Shown here piece after piece: positions 53,471 to 62,839 of a DNA stretch of 64,000 bases. The stretch comes from Halorussus limi (lineage in GTDB: Archaea; Halobacteriota; Halobacteria; Halobacteriales; Haladaptataceae). How positions within the stretch are numbered: position 1 is the first letter of the stretch; each line of letters opens with the position of its first letter. The notes beneath the pieces are model-generated. The model searched no databases, was not told the DNA's origin, and saw nothing but the letters and a program-made list of their open reading frames with translations. The translations under genes were made by a program, and so were the position numbers. Location: NCBI RefSeq assembly GCF_023238205.1, contig NZ_CP096659.1, forward strand, positions 682,001 to 746,000. The letters run 5' to 3'.

Positions 53471-54742
53471 ATGACAATGCTTCCGACTGCTTCCGACCTT
53501 CCCAAACTGCTTGTTGAGTACGACCAGTGGGTGTGCTGGCGCGAACAGACACGCGGCGACAACCCAACGAAGGTTCCTGTGAACCCCCACACGGGACGGT
53601 TTGCGTCCGCGACCGATGACGAGACATGGGGGAGTTTCGAGACGGCACGTGAGTATGCAGTTGACGGATCGGCTGAAGGGCTCGGCTTCGTCTTCTGTGA
53701 TGACGACCCCTTCGTGGGGGTTGACCTTGACGACGCCCGTGACCCGGAGACGGGAACGCCGACCGACTGGGCGAAATCCATTATCGACGAACTCAACTCG
53801 TACACCGAAATCAGTCCGTCTGGAACGGGCTATCACGTCCTCGTTGACGGTGAACTACCGCCAGGTCGGAACCGGCGAGGTGACGTTGAACTCTACGAAA
53901 CTGCCCGATTCTTCACCGTCACCGCCAACCACGTTGAGACGACTCCGACCGGAATTATCGAACGGACAACGGCTCTTGCAGGCGTGTACGCCGACCATGT
54001 CGCCGACGAAGACGAACATGAGAAAACGGACGGCGAGCCAAACACGGAATCCAGCGGCGGGGATAACGAACTTACCGGAGCTGAAACAAGTAGCGCCGAA
54101 GCGTCCGCATCACCGAACGAGGCGCTTTCGGACGAGGAGTTGCTTGCTCGGGCGCGAGCAGCGTCCAACAGCGCGAAGTTCGAGCAACTCTGGCGTGGTG
54201 ATACCCACGGGTACGACAGCCAATCTGAGGCCGACATGGCGCTTGCGTGCCTCCTCGCATTCTGGACCGGCGGCGATACTCACCGCATGGACCGACTGTT
54301 CAGACGGTCGGGCCTCATGCGTGAGAAATGGGATGCCGTTCACTACGCCGACGGAAGTACCTACGGCGAAAAGACGATTGAGCGTGCTAATAACGTGACG
54401 ACCGAGTACTATTCGCCGAACGACGAGCACGATCAACAAACCCAGACAGACCCCGACGACGGAGCGGACGATTTGTCTGTTAATTCGGCGACGGCGTCTG
54501 CATCCGTTCGTAATGTTCAGCCTTCGAAGGATGAAGGAACTATCTATGAGCGTGAGCAGGCCCGTATCGAGACGATTACGAGGCTTGAACAACGGCTCCG
54601 AGAGCTCGAAGAAGAGAACGAACGTCTCCGTGAAGAACGCGATGCTGAACGTGCAAAACGGAAAGCACTCGAAGACGATAACTTACAGGAGTCTTCGCCT
54701 ACTGGGATCATCTACCGGCTCAAACAGATTCTATCTGGATGA
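53471..54742 (+). CDS. NrS-1-polymerase-like primase-polymerase of a mobile element
   Basis: The 423-residue protein begins with an AEP-type primase-polymerase domain (about residues 1-170). It has an acidic metal site GVDLDDA near residue 78, SPSGTGYHVLVDG near residue 115 and RFFTVTANHV near residue 150. A second domain (about residues 220-320) with ADMALACLLAFWTGGD and SGLMREKWD matches the helical part of phage NrS-1 polymerase. A coiled coil (about residues 365-410) and a short C-terminal tail follow. It probably primes or copies element DNA. It starts at ATG 53471, in a low-GC region. Confidence 0.8.
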   Translation: MTMLPTASDLPKLLVEYDQWVCWREQTRGDNPTKVPVNPHTGRFASATDDETWGSFETAREYAVDGSAEGLGFVFCDDDPFVGVDLDDARDPETGTPTDWAKSIIDELNSYTEISPSGTGYHVLVDGELPPGRNRRGDVELYETARFFTVTANHVETTPTGIIERTTALAGVYADHVADEDEHEKTDGEPNTESSGGDNELTGAETSSAEASASPNEALSDEELLARARAASNSAKFEQLWRGDTHGYDSQSEADMALACLLAFWTGGDTHRMDRLFRRSGLMREKWDAVHYADGSTYGEKTIERANNVTTEYYSPNDEHDQQTQTDPDDGADDLSVNSATASASVRNVQPSKDEGTIYEREQARIETITRLEQRLRELEEENERLREERDAERAKRKALEDDNLQESSPTGIIYRLKQILSG

Positions 54743-54790
54743 TATGGACGGTTGGGAACCTCAAAGAGAGGTGTACGGAACGAATCTGCA

Positions 54791-55567
54791 TCACATTCTC
54801 TTTTCAGATATTTCAACGCCTGGCTTATTCTCCATCGAGAGGAGGTGGTTGTAGGTTTGTGCGACAGTAGCGAGGAAAAAGACCCCGAGAAATGCAGATC
54901 CGAATTGTGCAATCAAAAATCCGAGGATATCGGGGAGAACGATTCCCGGGATTCCGAAACCGATGCTGACCAGCATTGCGATGATTGCGATGACGATGCC
55001 CAGTCCGAACAATCGTAGCCGATGGCCACTAGTCAGTTGCCAACTGTTCCGGAACCCTTCGATGAAGTTCTGATCCTCTACGGCGACATAGACTTCCCAG
55101 AAAAATAGGCTCACGAGCAGGAACAAGCCTGGAACAACGAGGAAGATGAATCCAATAGCGATGGTGATTCCAAAGATGATGCCTCCGATGATGAGGTTCA
55201 GTCCCGCCCACAAGAGGTTGTGTCTGAAGTGCGCTTCGGGGATCTGCTCTGTTTCCTCAGTTACGAACGTCCGTAGTGCACCGATTGTAACGACTATCGA
55301 GATGATTCCGAGAAGCAACGAGAGAAGACTCGTGATTACCGGTGAGAAACCCAACGATGGTGCGTAGGGCTGCATCCCTTCCGCTGGAACGGGCCCCATA
55401 CCCGGCCCGCCCATTGGGTCCGGAAGCGTAGTGGATTGAGTTGGAGTGGGCAAGAACAATCCCTCGAGAAGAGAAATCAGGTAGAAAATACCGATGAAGA
55501 GTAACCCGTTTCGTGCTACAGTTCGTTCGTACCCATCACTCACAACGTCTCCAATATCAATTGGCAT
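54791..55567 (-). CDS. Membrane protein with six helices (glycerophosphodiester-type membrane domain)
   Basis: The 258-residue protein has a cytoplasmic start MPIDIGDVVSDGYERTVARNG, an external Pro/Gly/Met-rich loop after the first helix and about six transmembrane segments (for example NLIIGGIIFGITIAIGFIF and IVIAIIAMLVSIGFGIPGIV). The pattern resembles the membrane domain of haloarchaeal DUF7847-like proteins. ATG 55567 is preferred to the upstream 55591. It is convergent with the primase gene and follows the EVE-like gene on the same strand. Function is unknown. Confidence 0.7.
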   Translation of the reverse strand: MPIDIGDVVSDGYERTVARNGLLFIGIFYLISLLEGLFLPTPTQSTTLPDPMGGPGMGPVPAEGMQPYAPSLGFSPVITSLLSLLLGIISIVVTIGALRTFVTEETEQIPEAHFRHNLLWAGLNLIIGGIIFGITIAIGFIFLVVPGLFLLVSLFFWEVYVAVEDQNFIEGFRNSWQLTSGHRLRLFGLGIVIAIIAMLVSIGFGIPGIVLPDILGFLIAQFGSAFLGVFFLATVAQTYNHLLSMENKPGVEISEKRM

Positions 55568-55706
55568 CTGTATCACCAAGAACCACGTCAACTACGAAAA
55601 AATTGGTAGCCGATGAAAAGCTCCCAGAAAGAAGCCTCGATTTCCGTAGACGGCTGTTACGAACTCTCGGAGCTGTTTGAACCTCTAATGTGCAGACATG
55701 CGCGAG

Positions 55707-56261
55707 TCATCCTCCAAAGTGGTCTTCTGCAATCGTCTCCAAAGAGTCGTCTGGACGTGAGTTTGAAGAGCCTTCCTGTGACTCCATCGAGTCGACGAGA
55801 TTACGAACGCGGTCAATATCCGAAGCCGTTATCTGAGCAATGTTGAAGCCCTCTTGACCACAGTAATTCATCTGCTCGGAGAAGGAGCCTTTCTCGATCT
55901 CCTCCTGAATATCACTATAGGGAATCTTGGGAATCAGTTCTTGGATGGATGAGAATTCAAGGCGCGCTCCATCTGATTCACTAAGAATCACGCTCTCTAC
56001 GGTCAAAAGATGGCTTAAACAGGCTCCATGTTCGTCAACACTTCCAGTACAGTAAACTAGAACTTCATCTCCCGGTAAAATACTCTGCCAGGCTTCTCGT
56101 CGTCCATATCCTTCTCGTTTCCAGAATGGACTGGCGTTGAAATACTCCCCGTGCTTAAGTGGTTCATCACAGAAGCGTGGTCCTTTCGCGCCAGCGATGT
56201 AACGGCGGTCAGCTTTCTCTTGGATGGAGTGCCCACTTACCTGAATGAGGAAGGTCGACAT
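55707..56261 (-). CDS. EVE/PUA-like domain protein
   Basis: The 184-residue protein has the EVE-type layout: FLIQVSGHS at the N-terminus, WQSILPGDEVLVYCTGSVDEHG near residue 58, a beta-rich SHLLTVESVIL, and a closing helix with GFNIAQITASDIDRVRNLV. EVE domains read modified bases in DNA, RNA or small nucleosides, and often occur beside restriction or defense genes. The last 35 residues are a Ser/Asp tail. A/T-rich sequence just upstream (56265-56330) holds its promoter. It lies 89 bp downstream of the HerA-like gene. Confidence 0.5.
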   Translation of the reverse strand: MSTFLIQVSGHSIQEKADRRYIAGAKGPRFCDEPLKHGEYFNASPFWKREGYGRREAWQSILPGDEVLVYCTGSVDEHGACLSHLLTVESVILSESDGARLEFSSIQELIPKIPYSDIQEEIEKGSFSEQMNYCGQEGFNIAQITASDIDRVRNLVDSMESQEGSSNSRPDDSLETIAEDHFGG

Positions 56262-56350
56262 AGGTACTTAGCGCATCCTTTCCCCTATCTTATCAAACTA
56301 TATGTATACTATTTCGTATCTCTCCCTCGATAGGGTTTCTACTTCCCTTA
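56262..56350 (-). promoter_or_regulatory. A/T-rich promoter region of the EVE-like gene
   Basis: The 89-bp gap after the HerA-like gene contains AACTATATGTATACTATTTCG (plus strand), which reads TAGTATACATATAG on the minus strand, about 40-50 nt upstream of the EVE-like ATG. This suggests that the EVE-like gene has its own promoter. Confidence 0.45.
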
Positions 56351-59300
56351 TCATGGTGATTCAAGATCGAGTAACGACCCCCGAACATACCCAAGCGTAT
56401 GAATCTCTGAACACCCAGGTGCGTCAAGGCGGAACGCTCGCGGAGGTGATGAGCGACTGTACTCCTTTTCGACCCGTCGGTCACCAGTCGGCGGATCGTT
56501 TAGCGCTTCCAGCACGTCGTGGGCGGCGTCGCGGTTTTTCACAATCCAGATAGCGTCCTCGGGGTCAAGAGCCGCCATCTTGTCGTAGTCCTCGGGGACC
56601 GCTCGGAGGATATCGTTGTTGGCTCGTTCGGCCTCGACGACAGCTTGAACGTTTCCGTCAGCGTCGAGCCCTGCAACGTCCAGTCGGTGGCCGTCGTCGA
56701 GTTCATAGTAGGGAACAACCTCAACGACGTCAGAATCGCTGTCGTCTACATAGGCTTCTTCGATGTACTGGTGACCCATCTTCACCATCACTCGGTGGAG
56801 ACTCGATTCGCCGAGATCACCGACACCGTGACCATAGGCAATCCCTTCGCGGTGAGCGGCCTGAATTTCATTCCGGCCGTCCGCAGTCACCGTGTAGAGA
56901 CGGTGTGGGTGGTCACAGTCAATACGGAGTAGGTCATCGTCGACGAGTTCGTCTACTGCTTCGGATTCGATGCCGACGTACTCTTGGAGGCGGAGCATGC
57001 TGTCCCAGCAGATATCGTACTCCCATTCAGGGTTGTACTCCCCTTGATGGGCCGCGTAGACGACCTGCAGGAATGCGAGTTGGCGGTCGGAATACTCGCT
57101 TTCCTCGCGCTCCTGTGGCGAGAGGGTGAGATTCACCTCACAGACCGGAATCTTCTCACGGTCAACGCGGTCAAGGCTCGAACAACACTTGATACCGCGC
57201 TTCAGGCCAGCAGGCGACGGGTCGTGGCGACTCTCACACCCCGTGCAGACGATAGCGTGGGCGTCTTCATTGTATTGGATGCAAGTGGGCAGTCGCTTCG
57301 TGTACGGAAGTGCTGAATCGACGCGTGTATTGGTTGTCTCAGTAGCGGTAGCGCTGTTTTCGCTTCCAGTAGTTTGGATTGACGTATTCGGTCGCGACTG
57401 AGCCTGTCCATCAGCGAGGAAGTCGAGTCCGTAGTCAAGCCGGGTTCGGTCCTTGACGCTGTCGAGGAGAGCCTCGAACGCCAACGACTGTGTTTCAGTT
57501 AGCGGGTCGTCGCCCTCTGGATGACCCGGTGGGAGTGGGGCGGACGAAAGGAGGAACGGCCGCGGTTCGCGGTCTTGGAACCCGGCCGGGAGACTGGCGA
57601 ACCATTGTCCGCGACGAAGCGCCCGTAATCGATTCCCGACCTCGCTCGGAGGGATGTCTTCGGTGGCGAGTCGCTTTTCGAGGTCGGCGTCAACCGCGAC
57701 GTTCCCCGTGATGATAGTCGAGATGTTGTTCAAAATCTCGGCGTAAGCCTCTGTATCCGTGTTCCGGATCTGTGCCGGAAACTGCATCGCCAGCGTCACC
57801 GAGAGGTTGAACCCACGTGATTTAGCGAGGAGGTCGGTCATCAAGCCCGAGGCCGCGACCTCTGCGGCCTCTTCGACGTAGAGGTTTACCAGCGGCAGGT
57901 CATTAGTAACGTCGTCTTCGGGGGATTCCCTCTCTTTCGTGTGGAGACGTTGCCGACGCCGAAGTGCCGTCCAGAGGTTCGAGAGCAAGACGAGCGTGAG
58001 TGCTCGCCGACTCTCCGTTCGCAAGCCGCTTGTGTCGAAGATTACGACGGCGTCCTCGTTGAGTACGTCGAAGAAATCGAACTCCGGGTCAGGCGCTGTT
58101 TCGTCAACATTGCTATCGTTACGCTTACTGCTCGTATTCTGTGGGACGTGATTGAAGAGGTGAGCGAGGCGGTCGTCGAGCGAGACCTTCTCGATGCGGT
58201 TCATCACGCCCTGCATGAGTTCGTCGAACGAGCGCTTGCTGTTCGTGACGACACCACCGAGCATCACCGCGAGATCGTCGTCCGTAACGGGCGGTGCATC
58301 TCGCGTCTCGGCCATCTGTGTGGCTTTCTGCTGGAGGTCCCGATGGCTGAACGCGTCCGCCCCGTGGACTGGGTCGAACATCGCTTTGACGAGATAGCGG
58401 ATGATGTCTGGCGAGCGGACCGCACGCTCGAATCGGTCGCGGCCCATGATACCGATGAGGAGTTCGATATAGTGGTCGACCGTGTTCTGGACGGCGGTCG
58501 CCCGGTCGATACCAGCCTCCAACTGGGGTCGGATATCGAAGAACGAGAGCGCAGGGAGTGTTTCAGCGCAGTCGAAGTAGTAGACGTTGTCGAGCGTTCC
58601 GTACTTCGCATAGTGTGCCCGCAGGTATTCGATGGGCATGCCGTCGCCCTTCGGTTCGATGAGGATTGAGGCACCCTTGGTCGCGGCGTGATTGTCGAGC
58701 ATCCCCGTCGTAAGTCCGGTCGACTTCCCCGACCCCGTCTTCCCGAACCATGCAACGTGTAGGGGCTGTAGTTCAGGTGGAAGTGCGATAGGGTCAGTGA
58801 GGGTATCGTCTTGGGAGAGAGGTTGGCCGAGCGTGAGGCCCGACTTCCGGTACTGAGTGAGTTCGTCCTTCGTCGGTCGTGGCAGTGCAGTTTGTTCACC
58901 ACGAGATGGGGCAAGTGCCCGCGTCCCGGCTGTGGTGAGGGCCGCGCCATCAAGCAGGCAGAAGTTCGGGGCTTCCGTTGCGTCGGCAACGATACCGGGA
59001 CTCGTGTTCGCTGTCCACGGAGCCTTCGTTGTGAGTCGCTCGTAATTCGGTGACTGGAATGTACGTTCTTGGATTGCCTCAAAGACAGCGACTCCATCGC
59101 TTCCGGTGTGAACTGTCGCGTCGATTTCGTAGCTCGTCCGACTGACGTCACTAAACGCAGACGTGAACTCTCGAACTGCACGCTTCGGGTCGTCAGTCGG
59201 CGGTTCTGTACCGCTATCGTCTGTGATAGCGACGGCCCGTGCATTCACCTCGAACGAACAGCGAGCGTCTTTGCCTTCAAGCTCTGCAAGGCGCTCTTCG

Positions 59301-60043
59301 TCGCTTGCTGAAAGAACGGCCTCTGAGTCGTCGGGTGATCCAAAAACCGCATTCGCCAGTTGTCCGCCGAGGGTATCGATGTTCATCTCGATGTCGAGAC
59401 GGCGGTCTTCGAGGTCGTCCGTCCAGTCTGGTTTCGGACGGAGTAGAGTTTGGTAGACCATCGGCAGGTCACGCTCGGCCATCGTCTCAACGACCGCCGT
59501 CAGCGGAACTCGTGCATGGTCGTCCTCGTCGTGACTCGTGAACTCTTCGAAGGACGTGAGTTGGGTCTGCCAGTCCCGGCGTCTGTCGGTCCGGCCCTGA
59601 AATTCAACGCCAGCGATATTGGTGGCCTCACTATCGGCTTCGTGGGGTATCTCTTCAGACGGTGTGAGTTGGTCAGTATGCCATTCTACGCGGTCGAACT
59701 CGTATGAGTTCGGGAAGACACTACGGAGGATGCGTTCCAGTTCATCAACCGCGTCTTGCTCGTCGATACCGACGTAGTAGGAGAGCGGAGATTCCGTGTT
59801 GGAGACAAGCAGGAACTCCAGCGTAGGACGAGCCGGTCCTCGGAAACGGTCGAGGAGGCCGTCTGGTTCAGAACGAGTGATTTGTTGCAGTCGCTTGAAC
59901 TGACGCTGTACAGTCTTTGGGTTGAGAGCGTTGTCAGTCGGTTGGACGTGGATGTACTCGTCCAGGGATTCAGCTTGGTTAGTTTTCTCGTCAGCCGGTT
60001 CCTCAGCGGTCTTGGTGTTCGTAACGGGGTCAGACTTCGCCAT
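56351..60043 (-). CDS. HerA/TraG-family ATPase with zinc, winged-helix and nuclease-like C-terminal domains
   Basis: This 1230-residue protein has an N-terminal region of about 400 residues with no known fold. A HerA/VirD4-type motor follows, with Walker A GKTGSGKS (residues 434-441) and Walker B LYVEE (721-725), then a sensor-like TLAMQF. The C-terminal part has cysteines at about 933/936 and 953/954 (possible zinc finger), a winged helix with TVTADGRNEI (about 1050-1065), and a PD-(D/E)xK-like site: RLDVAG (D1122) with VVEAER (E1137, E1139). It could pump DNA for conjugation or partition, or act as a translocase-nuclease. The start is ATG 60043. Confidence 0.8.
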   Translation of the reverse strand: MAKSDPVTNTKTAEEPADEKTNQAESLDEYIHVQPTDNALNPKTVQRQFKRLQQITRSEPDGLLDRFRGPARPTLEFLLVSNTESPLSYYVGIDEQDAVDELERILRSVFPNSYEFDRVEWHTDQLTPSEEIPHEADSEATNIAGVEFQGRTDRRRDWQTQLTSFEEFTSHDEDDHARVPLTAVVETMAERDLPMVYQTLLRPKPDWTDDLEDRRLDIEMNIDTLGGQLANAVFGSPDDSEAVLSASDEERLAELEGKDARCSFEVNARAVAITDDSGTEPPTDDPKRAVREFTSAFSDVSRTSYEIDATVHTGSDGVAVFEAIQERTFQSPNYERLTTKAPWTANTSPGIVADATEAPNFCLLDGAALTTAGTRALAPSRGEQTALPRPTKDELTQYRKSGLTLGQPLSQDDTLTDPIALPPELQPLHVAWFGKTGSGKSTGLTTGMLDNHAATKGASILIEPKGDGMPIEYLRAHYAKYGTLDNVYYFDCAETLPALSFFDIRPQLEAGIDRATAVQNTVDHYIELLIGIMGRDRFERAVRSPDIIRYLVKAMFDPVHGADAFSHRDLQQKATQMAETRDAPPVTDDDLAVMLGGVVTNSKRSFDELMQGVMNRIEKVSLDDRLAHLFNHVPQNTSSKRNDSNVDETAPDPEFDFFDVLNEDAVVIFDTSGLRTESRRALTLVLLSNLWTALRRRQRLHTKERESPEDDVTNDLPLVNLYVEEAAEVAASGLMTDLLAKSRGFNLSVTLAMQFPAQIRNTDTEAYAEILNNISTIITGNVAVDADLEKRLATEDIPPSEVGNRLRALRRGQWFASLPAGFQDREPRPFLLSSAPLPPGHPEGDDPLTETQSLAFEALLDSVKDRTRLDYGLDFLADGQAQSRPNTSIQTTGSENSATATETTNTRVDSALPYTKRLPTCIQYNEDAHAIVCTGCESRHDPSPAGLKRGIKCCSSLDRVDREKIPVCEVNLTLSPQEREESEYSDRQLAFLQVVYAAHQGEYNPEWEYDICWDSMLRLQEYVGIESEAVDELVDDDLLRIDCDHPHRLYTVTADGRNEIQAAHREGIAYGHGVGDLGESSLHRVMVKMGHQYIEEAYVDDSDSDVVEVVPYYELDDGHRLDVAGLDADGNVQAVVEAERANNDILRAVPEDYDKMAALDPEDAIWIVKNRDAAHDVLEALNDPPTGDRRVEKEYSRSSPPRAFRLDAPGCSEIHTLGYVRGSLLDLESP

Positions 60044-60283
60044 GGATTCAGGGGGTCATCGCGGAGGGTAAATCGGTGAATACCCCTCTCTACCAATCCC
60101 GGATAAATCCCTGTTCTTACGCAGTGAGAGGTAAGAAATGGAGGAAATCAATGAGCTTGTCACTCTGAAAACCTTCACGCCAAGATTTGCGTTGCTTCCG
60201 TAACCCCAGATAGGAAACTGTATCTCCTGAATTCTGTCGTGGAACTCGTCCCTCTGTTCGAGAAGTCATTTCAGAAATTCATC
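60044..60283. other. Promoter region of the HerA-like gene
   Basis: The 240 bp between the Bat-type gene and the HerA-like gene (both on the minus strand) have no credible frame. They carry the promoter of the HerA-like gene and the 3' end region of the regulator gene. Confidence 0.4.
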
Positions 60284-60979
60284 CTAGTCTTCCATGGCGA
60301 GGTTGATGTATGGGAGGATGAAATGGAACACCTCTCGCTGGGCTTTCCGCATGTGGTTTGACGCAGTTGTCTTCGTAATTCCCATTTCGTCAGCGATTTC
60401 TTCGAGAGTCACTTCCCGTGGTATCTCGAAATAGCCGTGGTCATATGCGATGTTCAGTAGTTCACGCTGACGTTCCGGAATTGAGTTTAGCAACTCTTGC
60501 CACTCAGCTTCGCTAGGAACGATTTGTCGGCTGTAGTTCTGCGAGAGTCGGCGGACATTCACGTTGCCGAATTCACTGAGGAGTGTGGTCGCTTTCGAAA
60601 GTTCTTCTCGATCCTCCAGCAATAGGTCGAAGCATTCCCTCCCATTCTCCAATCTAGTTGGACCGAGGGGAAGGAAGCCTTCATAGAGGAGTGTCTGCAG
60701 TGGTGTGAACTCAGAGAGCGAGCCACGGAGAAGTAGCGTCGCTGAGACGCGGCCCTGCGAACCGGTGTTATAGCGCTCAACGACGTCGACTGTCTCGGTA
60801 TCCTCGTGTTCTTGAATTACCTCAAGGACCTCGTCAAATTCGCTCGTCTCGAGTGCCATGATGCCGATATAGCGGCGGTTCTGGAACGTCGATGCAACGA
60901 ACTCACCGAAGATATCGTAGCTCTGGAGCTGAGCCGTCCAGTCGCCCTCATACTGGACACAGATTTTCGCAGTTAACAT
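60284..60979 (-). CDS. Bat-type HTH transcriptional regulator
   Basis: The 231-residue regulator has a ligand-sensing-like N-terminal region of about 150 residues and a C-terminal HTH_10 domain (LNSIPERQRELLNIAYDHGYFEIPREVTLEEIADEMGITKTTASNHMRKAQRE). Proteins of the bacterio-opsin-activator group regulate nearby catabolic genes in haloarchaea. I use ATG 60979 (MLTAKIC); 60988 adds three residues. It lies 51 bp downstream of the MmgE/PrpD gene on the same strand and probably controls that operon. Confidence 0.85.
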   Translation of the reverse strand: MLTAKICVQYEGDWTAQLQSYDIFGEFVASTFQNRRYIGIMALETSEFDEVLEVIQEHEDTETVDVVERYNTGSQGRVSATLLLRGSLSEFTPLQTLLYEGFLPLGPTRLENGRECFDLLLEDREELSKATTLLSEFGNVNVRRLSQNYSRQIVPSEAEWQELLNSIPERQRELLNIAYDHGYFEIPREVTLEEIADEMGITKTTASNHMRKAQREVFHFILPYINLAMED

Positions 60980-61030
60980 GGGTGTCAATGGGGGTCACGC
61001 TGAGACCAAGGTAGGTTCGTAGTGGCACCA

Positions 61031-62368
61031 TCAATTCCATGGAGCCAACACATCATGAACCGATGATGTAGGTTGATTCAGTACCCTATTGACGGTCTCG
61101 AACGTGTTCGATGGAAGTGTCGGAGAGAGAAGCCCGTCAATCTTCCGCATGAACTCCGACTCCGAGAGCGGTCGGTCAACAGCACCTCTTGCCTTAACGA
61201 TGTCCGAACGGTGTGTCTGACTCTCGGTTTCAACTATAACCCTTGCTAGACACTCTTCGGGAAACCGACTGTCTATCTCTTCATCCGTAGTAAGTCTAAT
61301 CGACTCCGCGAGAGCCTTGACTTCTGGGTCATCCCATTGGGCCGGAGAAAGATTTGATTCAGTGAATTCACCCTGACTCGCCATTACGGCGACTGGATAT
61401 GGATAGGAGTACTCGGCCTCCTCAACTGATTGCGGATGTCGAGTCTGTAAGTGTGTCGCCTCTTCGAATGTCTTAACGGTGATGCACTCAACAGTCACTG
61501 GAGTAATGTCGTGGCTAGCAACGAGTTCGCGCATCGCCTCGATTCCGGGTTGTGCCCACCGGCAACAAGGGTACGGCTTGAGATAGCTTTCCGTAATGTG
61601 ATGAGCCGTTCCTAAATCCTCAATAAACCTTGTGGACTCGTCAAACACTGTACCTGAGGCTGTGAACTCACGTTCGCTCAGTGCGGCCGCTTCAACACCC
61701 GTGTAACATCCCCAGCCGATACCATCTTTCGTCATGCCCGGTTGCTCAACCCCACGCATGATGGGGGTTCGTGGTGCATGATACTCTGCAGTGCCCAATG
61801 CAGCAGCCATCGTCCCCACATCATAGTCTCTGAGACGCCCAACTGCGGCAGCAGCACCAACGGCACCCCATGAACCCGTTCCGGTGTAAACGCCATCGAC
61901 ATCGTGTAACGTCAATCCCGTTCGGACGGCGATTTCATACCCGATGTAGACTGCATTGAGGAGTTCCGCGACAGAGGCATCTGTCTCTTCGGCGACCGCT
62001 AGCGCTGCGGGGACCACGACTGCTGCCGGATGACCCTTGACGTCACGATGGCCGTCGTCGATGTCAAGAACGTTTGCGGCTGTTGCATTCGCGAGTGATG
62101 CCTCGGTGGGTGGAGCTGTCCGGCCGTTCCCATCGAGCACTGTTACATCGCCATTGTCGTGTGCACGGTCAAGTGCATGGTCACGGACTACCTCACCACT
62201 CCCATATCGGTATCCTGCTGTGATCGCAGCGAGCGTATCTAGCACTCGGCGGCGAACCGTCTCTGTGACAACTTCGTCATAGGTGGACAGATTCGCACAG
62301 CGGGCAAATTGTGCGACTTTCACTGTCCCAGAGGCCGAATCTTGGGCCTCTGTTTCACTGCCAGTCAT
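61031..62368 (-). CDS. MmgE/PrpD family protein
   Basis: The 445-residue protein belongs to the MmgE/PrpD family, which includes 2-methylcitrate dehydratase, cis-aconitate decarboxylase and iminodisuccinate epimerase. Motifs DIDDGHRDVKGHPAAVVVPAALA and YLKPYPCCRWAQPGIEAM mark the large and lid domains. The start ATG 62368 lies one base after the Rieske stop; earlier in-frame starts would overlap the Rieske gene. The substrate is unknown, but the operon context suggests an organic-acid or aromatic catabolic step. Confidence 0.85.
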   Translation of the reverse strand: MTGSETEAQDSASGTVKVAQFARCANLSTYDEVVTETVRRRVLDTLAAITAGYRYGSGEVVRDHALDRAHDNGDVTVLDGNGRTAPPTEASLANATAANVLDIDDGHRDVKGHPAAVVVPAALAVAEETDASVAELLNAVYIGYEIAVRTGLTLHDVDGVYTGTGSWGAVGAAAAVGRLRDYDVGTMAAALGTAEYHAPRTPIMRGVEQPGMTKDGIGWGCYTGVEAAALSEREFTASGTVFDESTRFIEDLGTAHHITESYLKPYPCCRWAQPGIEAMRELVASHDITPVTVECITVKTFEEATHLQTRHPQSVEEAEYSYPYPVAVMASQGEFTESNLSPAQWDDPEVKALAESIRLTTDEEIDSRFPEECLARVIVETESQTHRSDIVKARGAVDRPLSESEFMRKIDGLLSPTLPSNTFETVNRVLNQPTSSVHDVLAPWN

Positions 62369-62369
62369 T

Positions 62370-62837
62370 TCAGAGGTACACGACGACTTGGTCGTCTTCG
62401 ACATCCACCTCGTACGTATCAACAGGCGGTTCGTCACCCTCAAGGTCGACATCACAACCACAGCTATCGTCACTCGGGGTTTGCCCACTTTCGCCGTCCT
62501 GTGACGATTCGACGGCCGTCTCGTATGAGCGGGCCTTTACTTTGTGGGGGTTGAATACTGATTCACCGGACGTGATCTCAAACTCCCAGCCGTGCCACGG
62601 ACATCTGAGGATGTGGCCATCACACTCCCAGTTGACTTCTCCAGGTTGCTCGGCCGTGACAGTACCGGTTACTTTTCCTTCGCAGAGCGGTGCTCGTTGA
62701 TGTGGGCAGTCGTTCTTCAATGCGTGATACTCACCGTCAACGTTGAACACGCCAACGGAGACACCATCTAGCTCCACGATTTTGCGTTCACCGGGTGCGA
62801 TCTCCGAAGTCGGACAGATTTCAAATCTCTTCTGCAT
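62370..62837 (-). CDS. Rieske-type ferredoxin
   Basis: The 155-residue protein carries the [2Fe-2S] Rieske motifs CPHQRAP and CPWHGWEF (Cys-x-His and Cys-x2-His), typical of a small electron-transfer ferredoxin or a nitrite-reductase-like small subunit. The C-terminal tail has an acidic stretch and a Cys-Gly-Cys. It lies 2 bp after the amidohydrolase stop and 1 bp before the MmgE/PrpD start, i.e. a tight operon. A dioxygenase partner is not in the window. Confidence 0.9.
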   Translation of the reverse strand: MQKRFEICPTSEIAPGERKIVELDGVSVGVFNVDGEYHALKNDCPHQRAPLCEGKVTGTVTAEQPGEVNWECDGHILRCPWHGWEFEITSGESVFNPHKVKARSYETAVESSQDGESGQTPSDDSCGCDVDLEGDEPPVDTYEVDVEDDQVVVYL

Positions 62838-62839
62838 GA

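Noticed and set aside
53229-53474. A GTG-started 81-codon frame whose stop overlaps the primase ATG.
   Set aside because: Its Cys/Ser/Arg-rich composition is unlike neighbouring genes and no ribosome site or promoter fits; the ATGA overlap alone is not enough.
54072-54260. Minus-strand frames opposite the primase gene.
   Set aside because: The plus-strand primase has domain support; the opposite frames show no motif.
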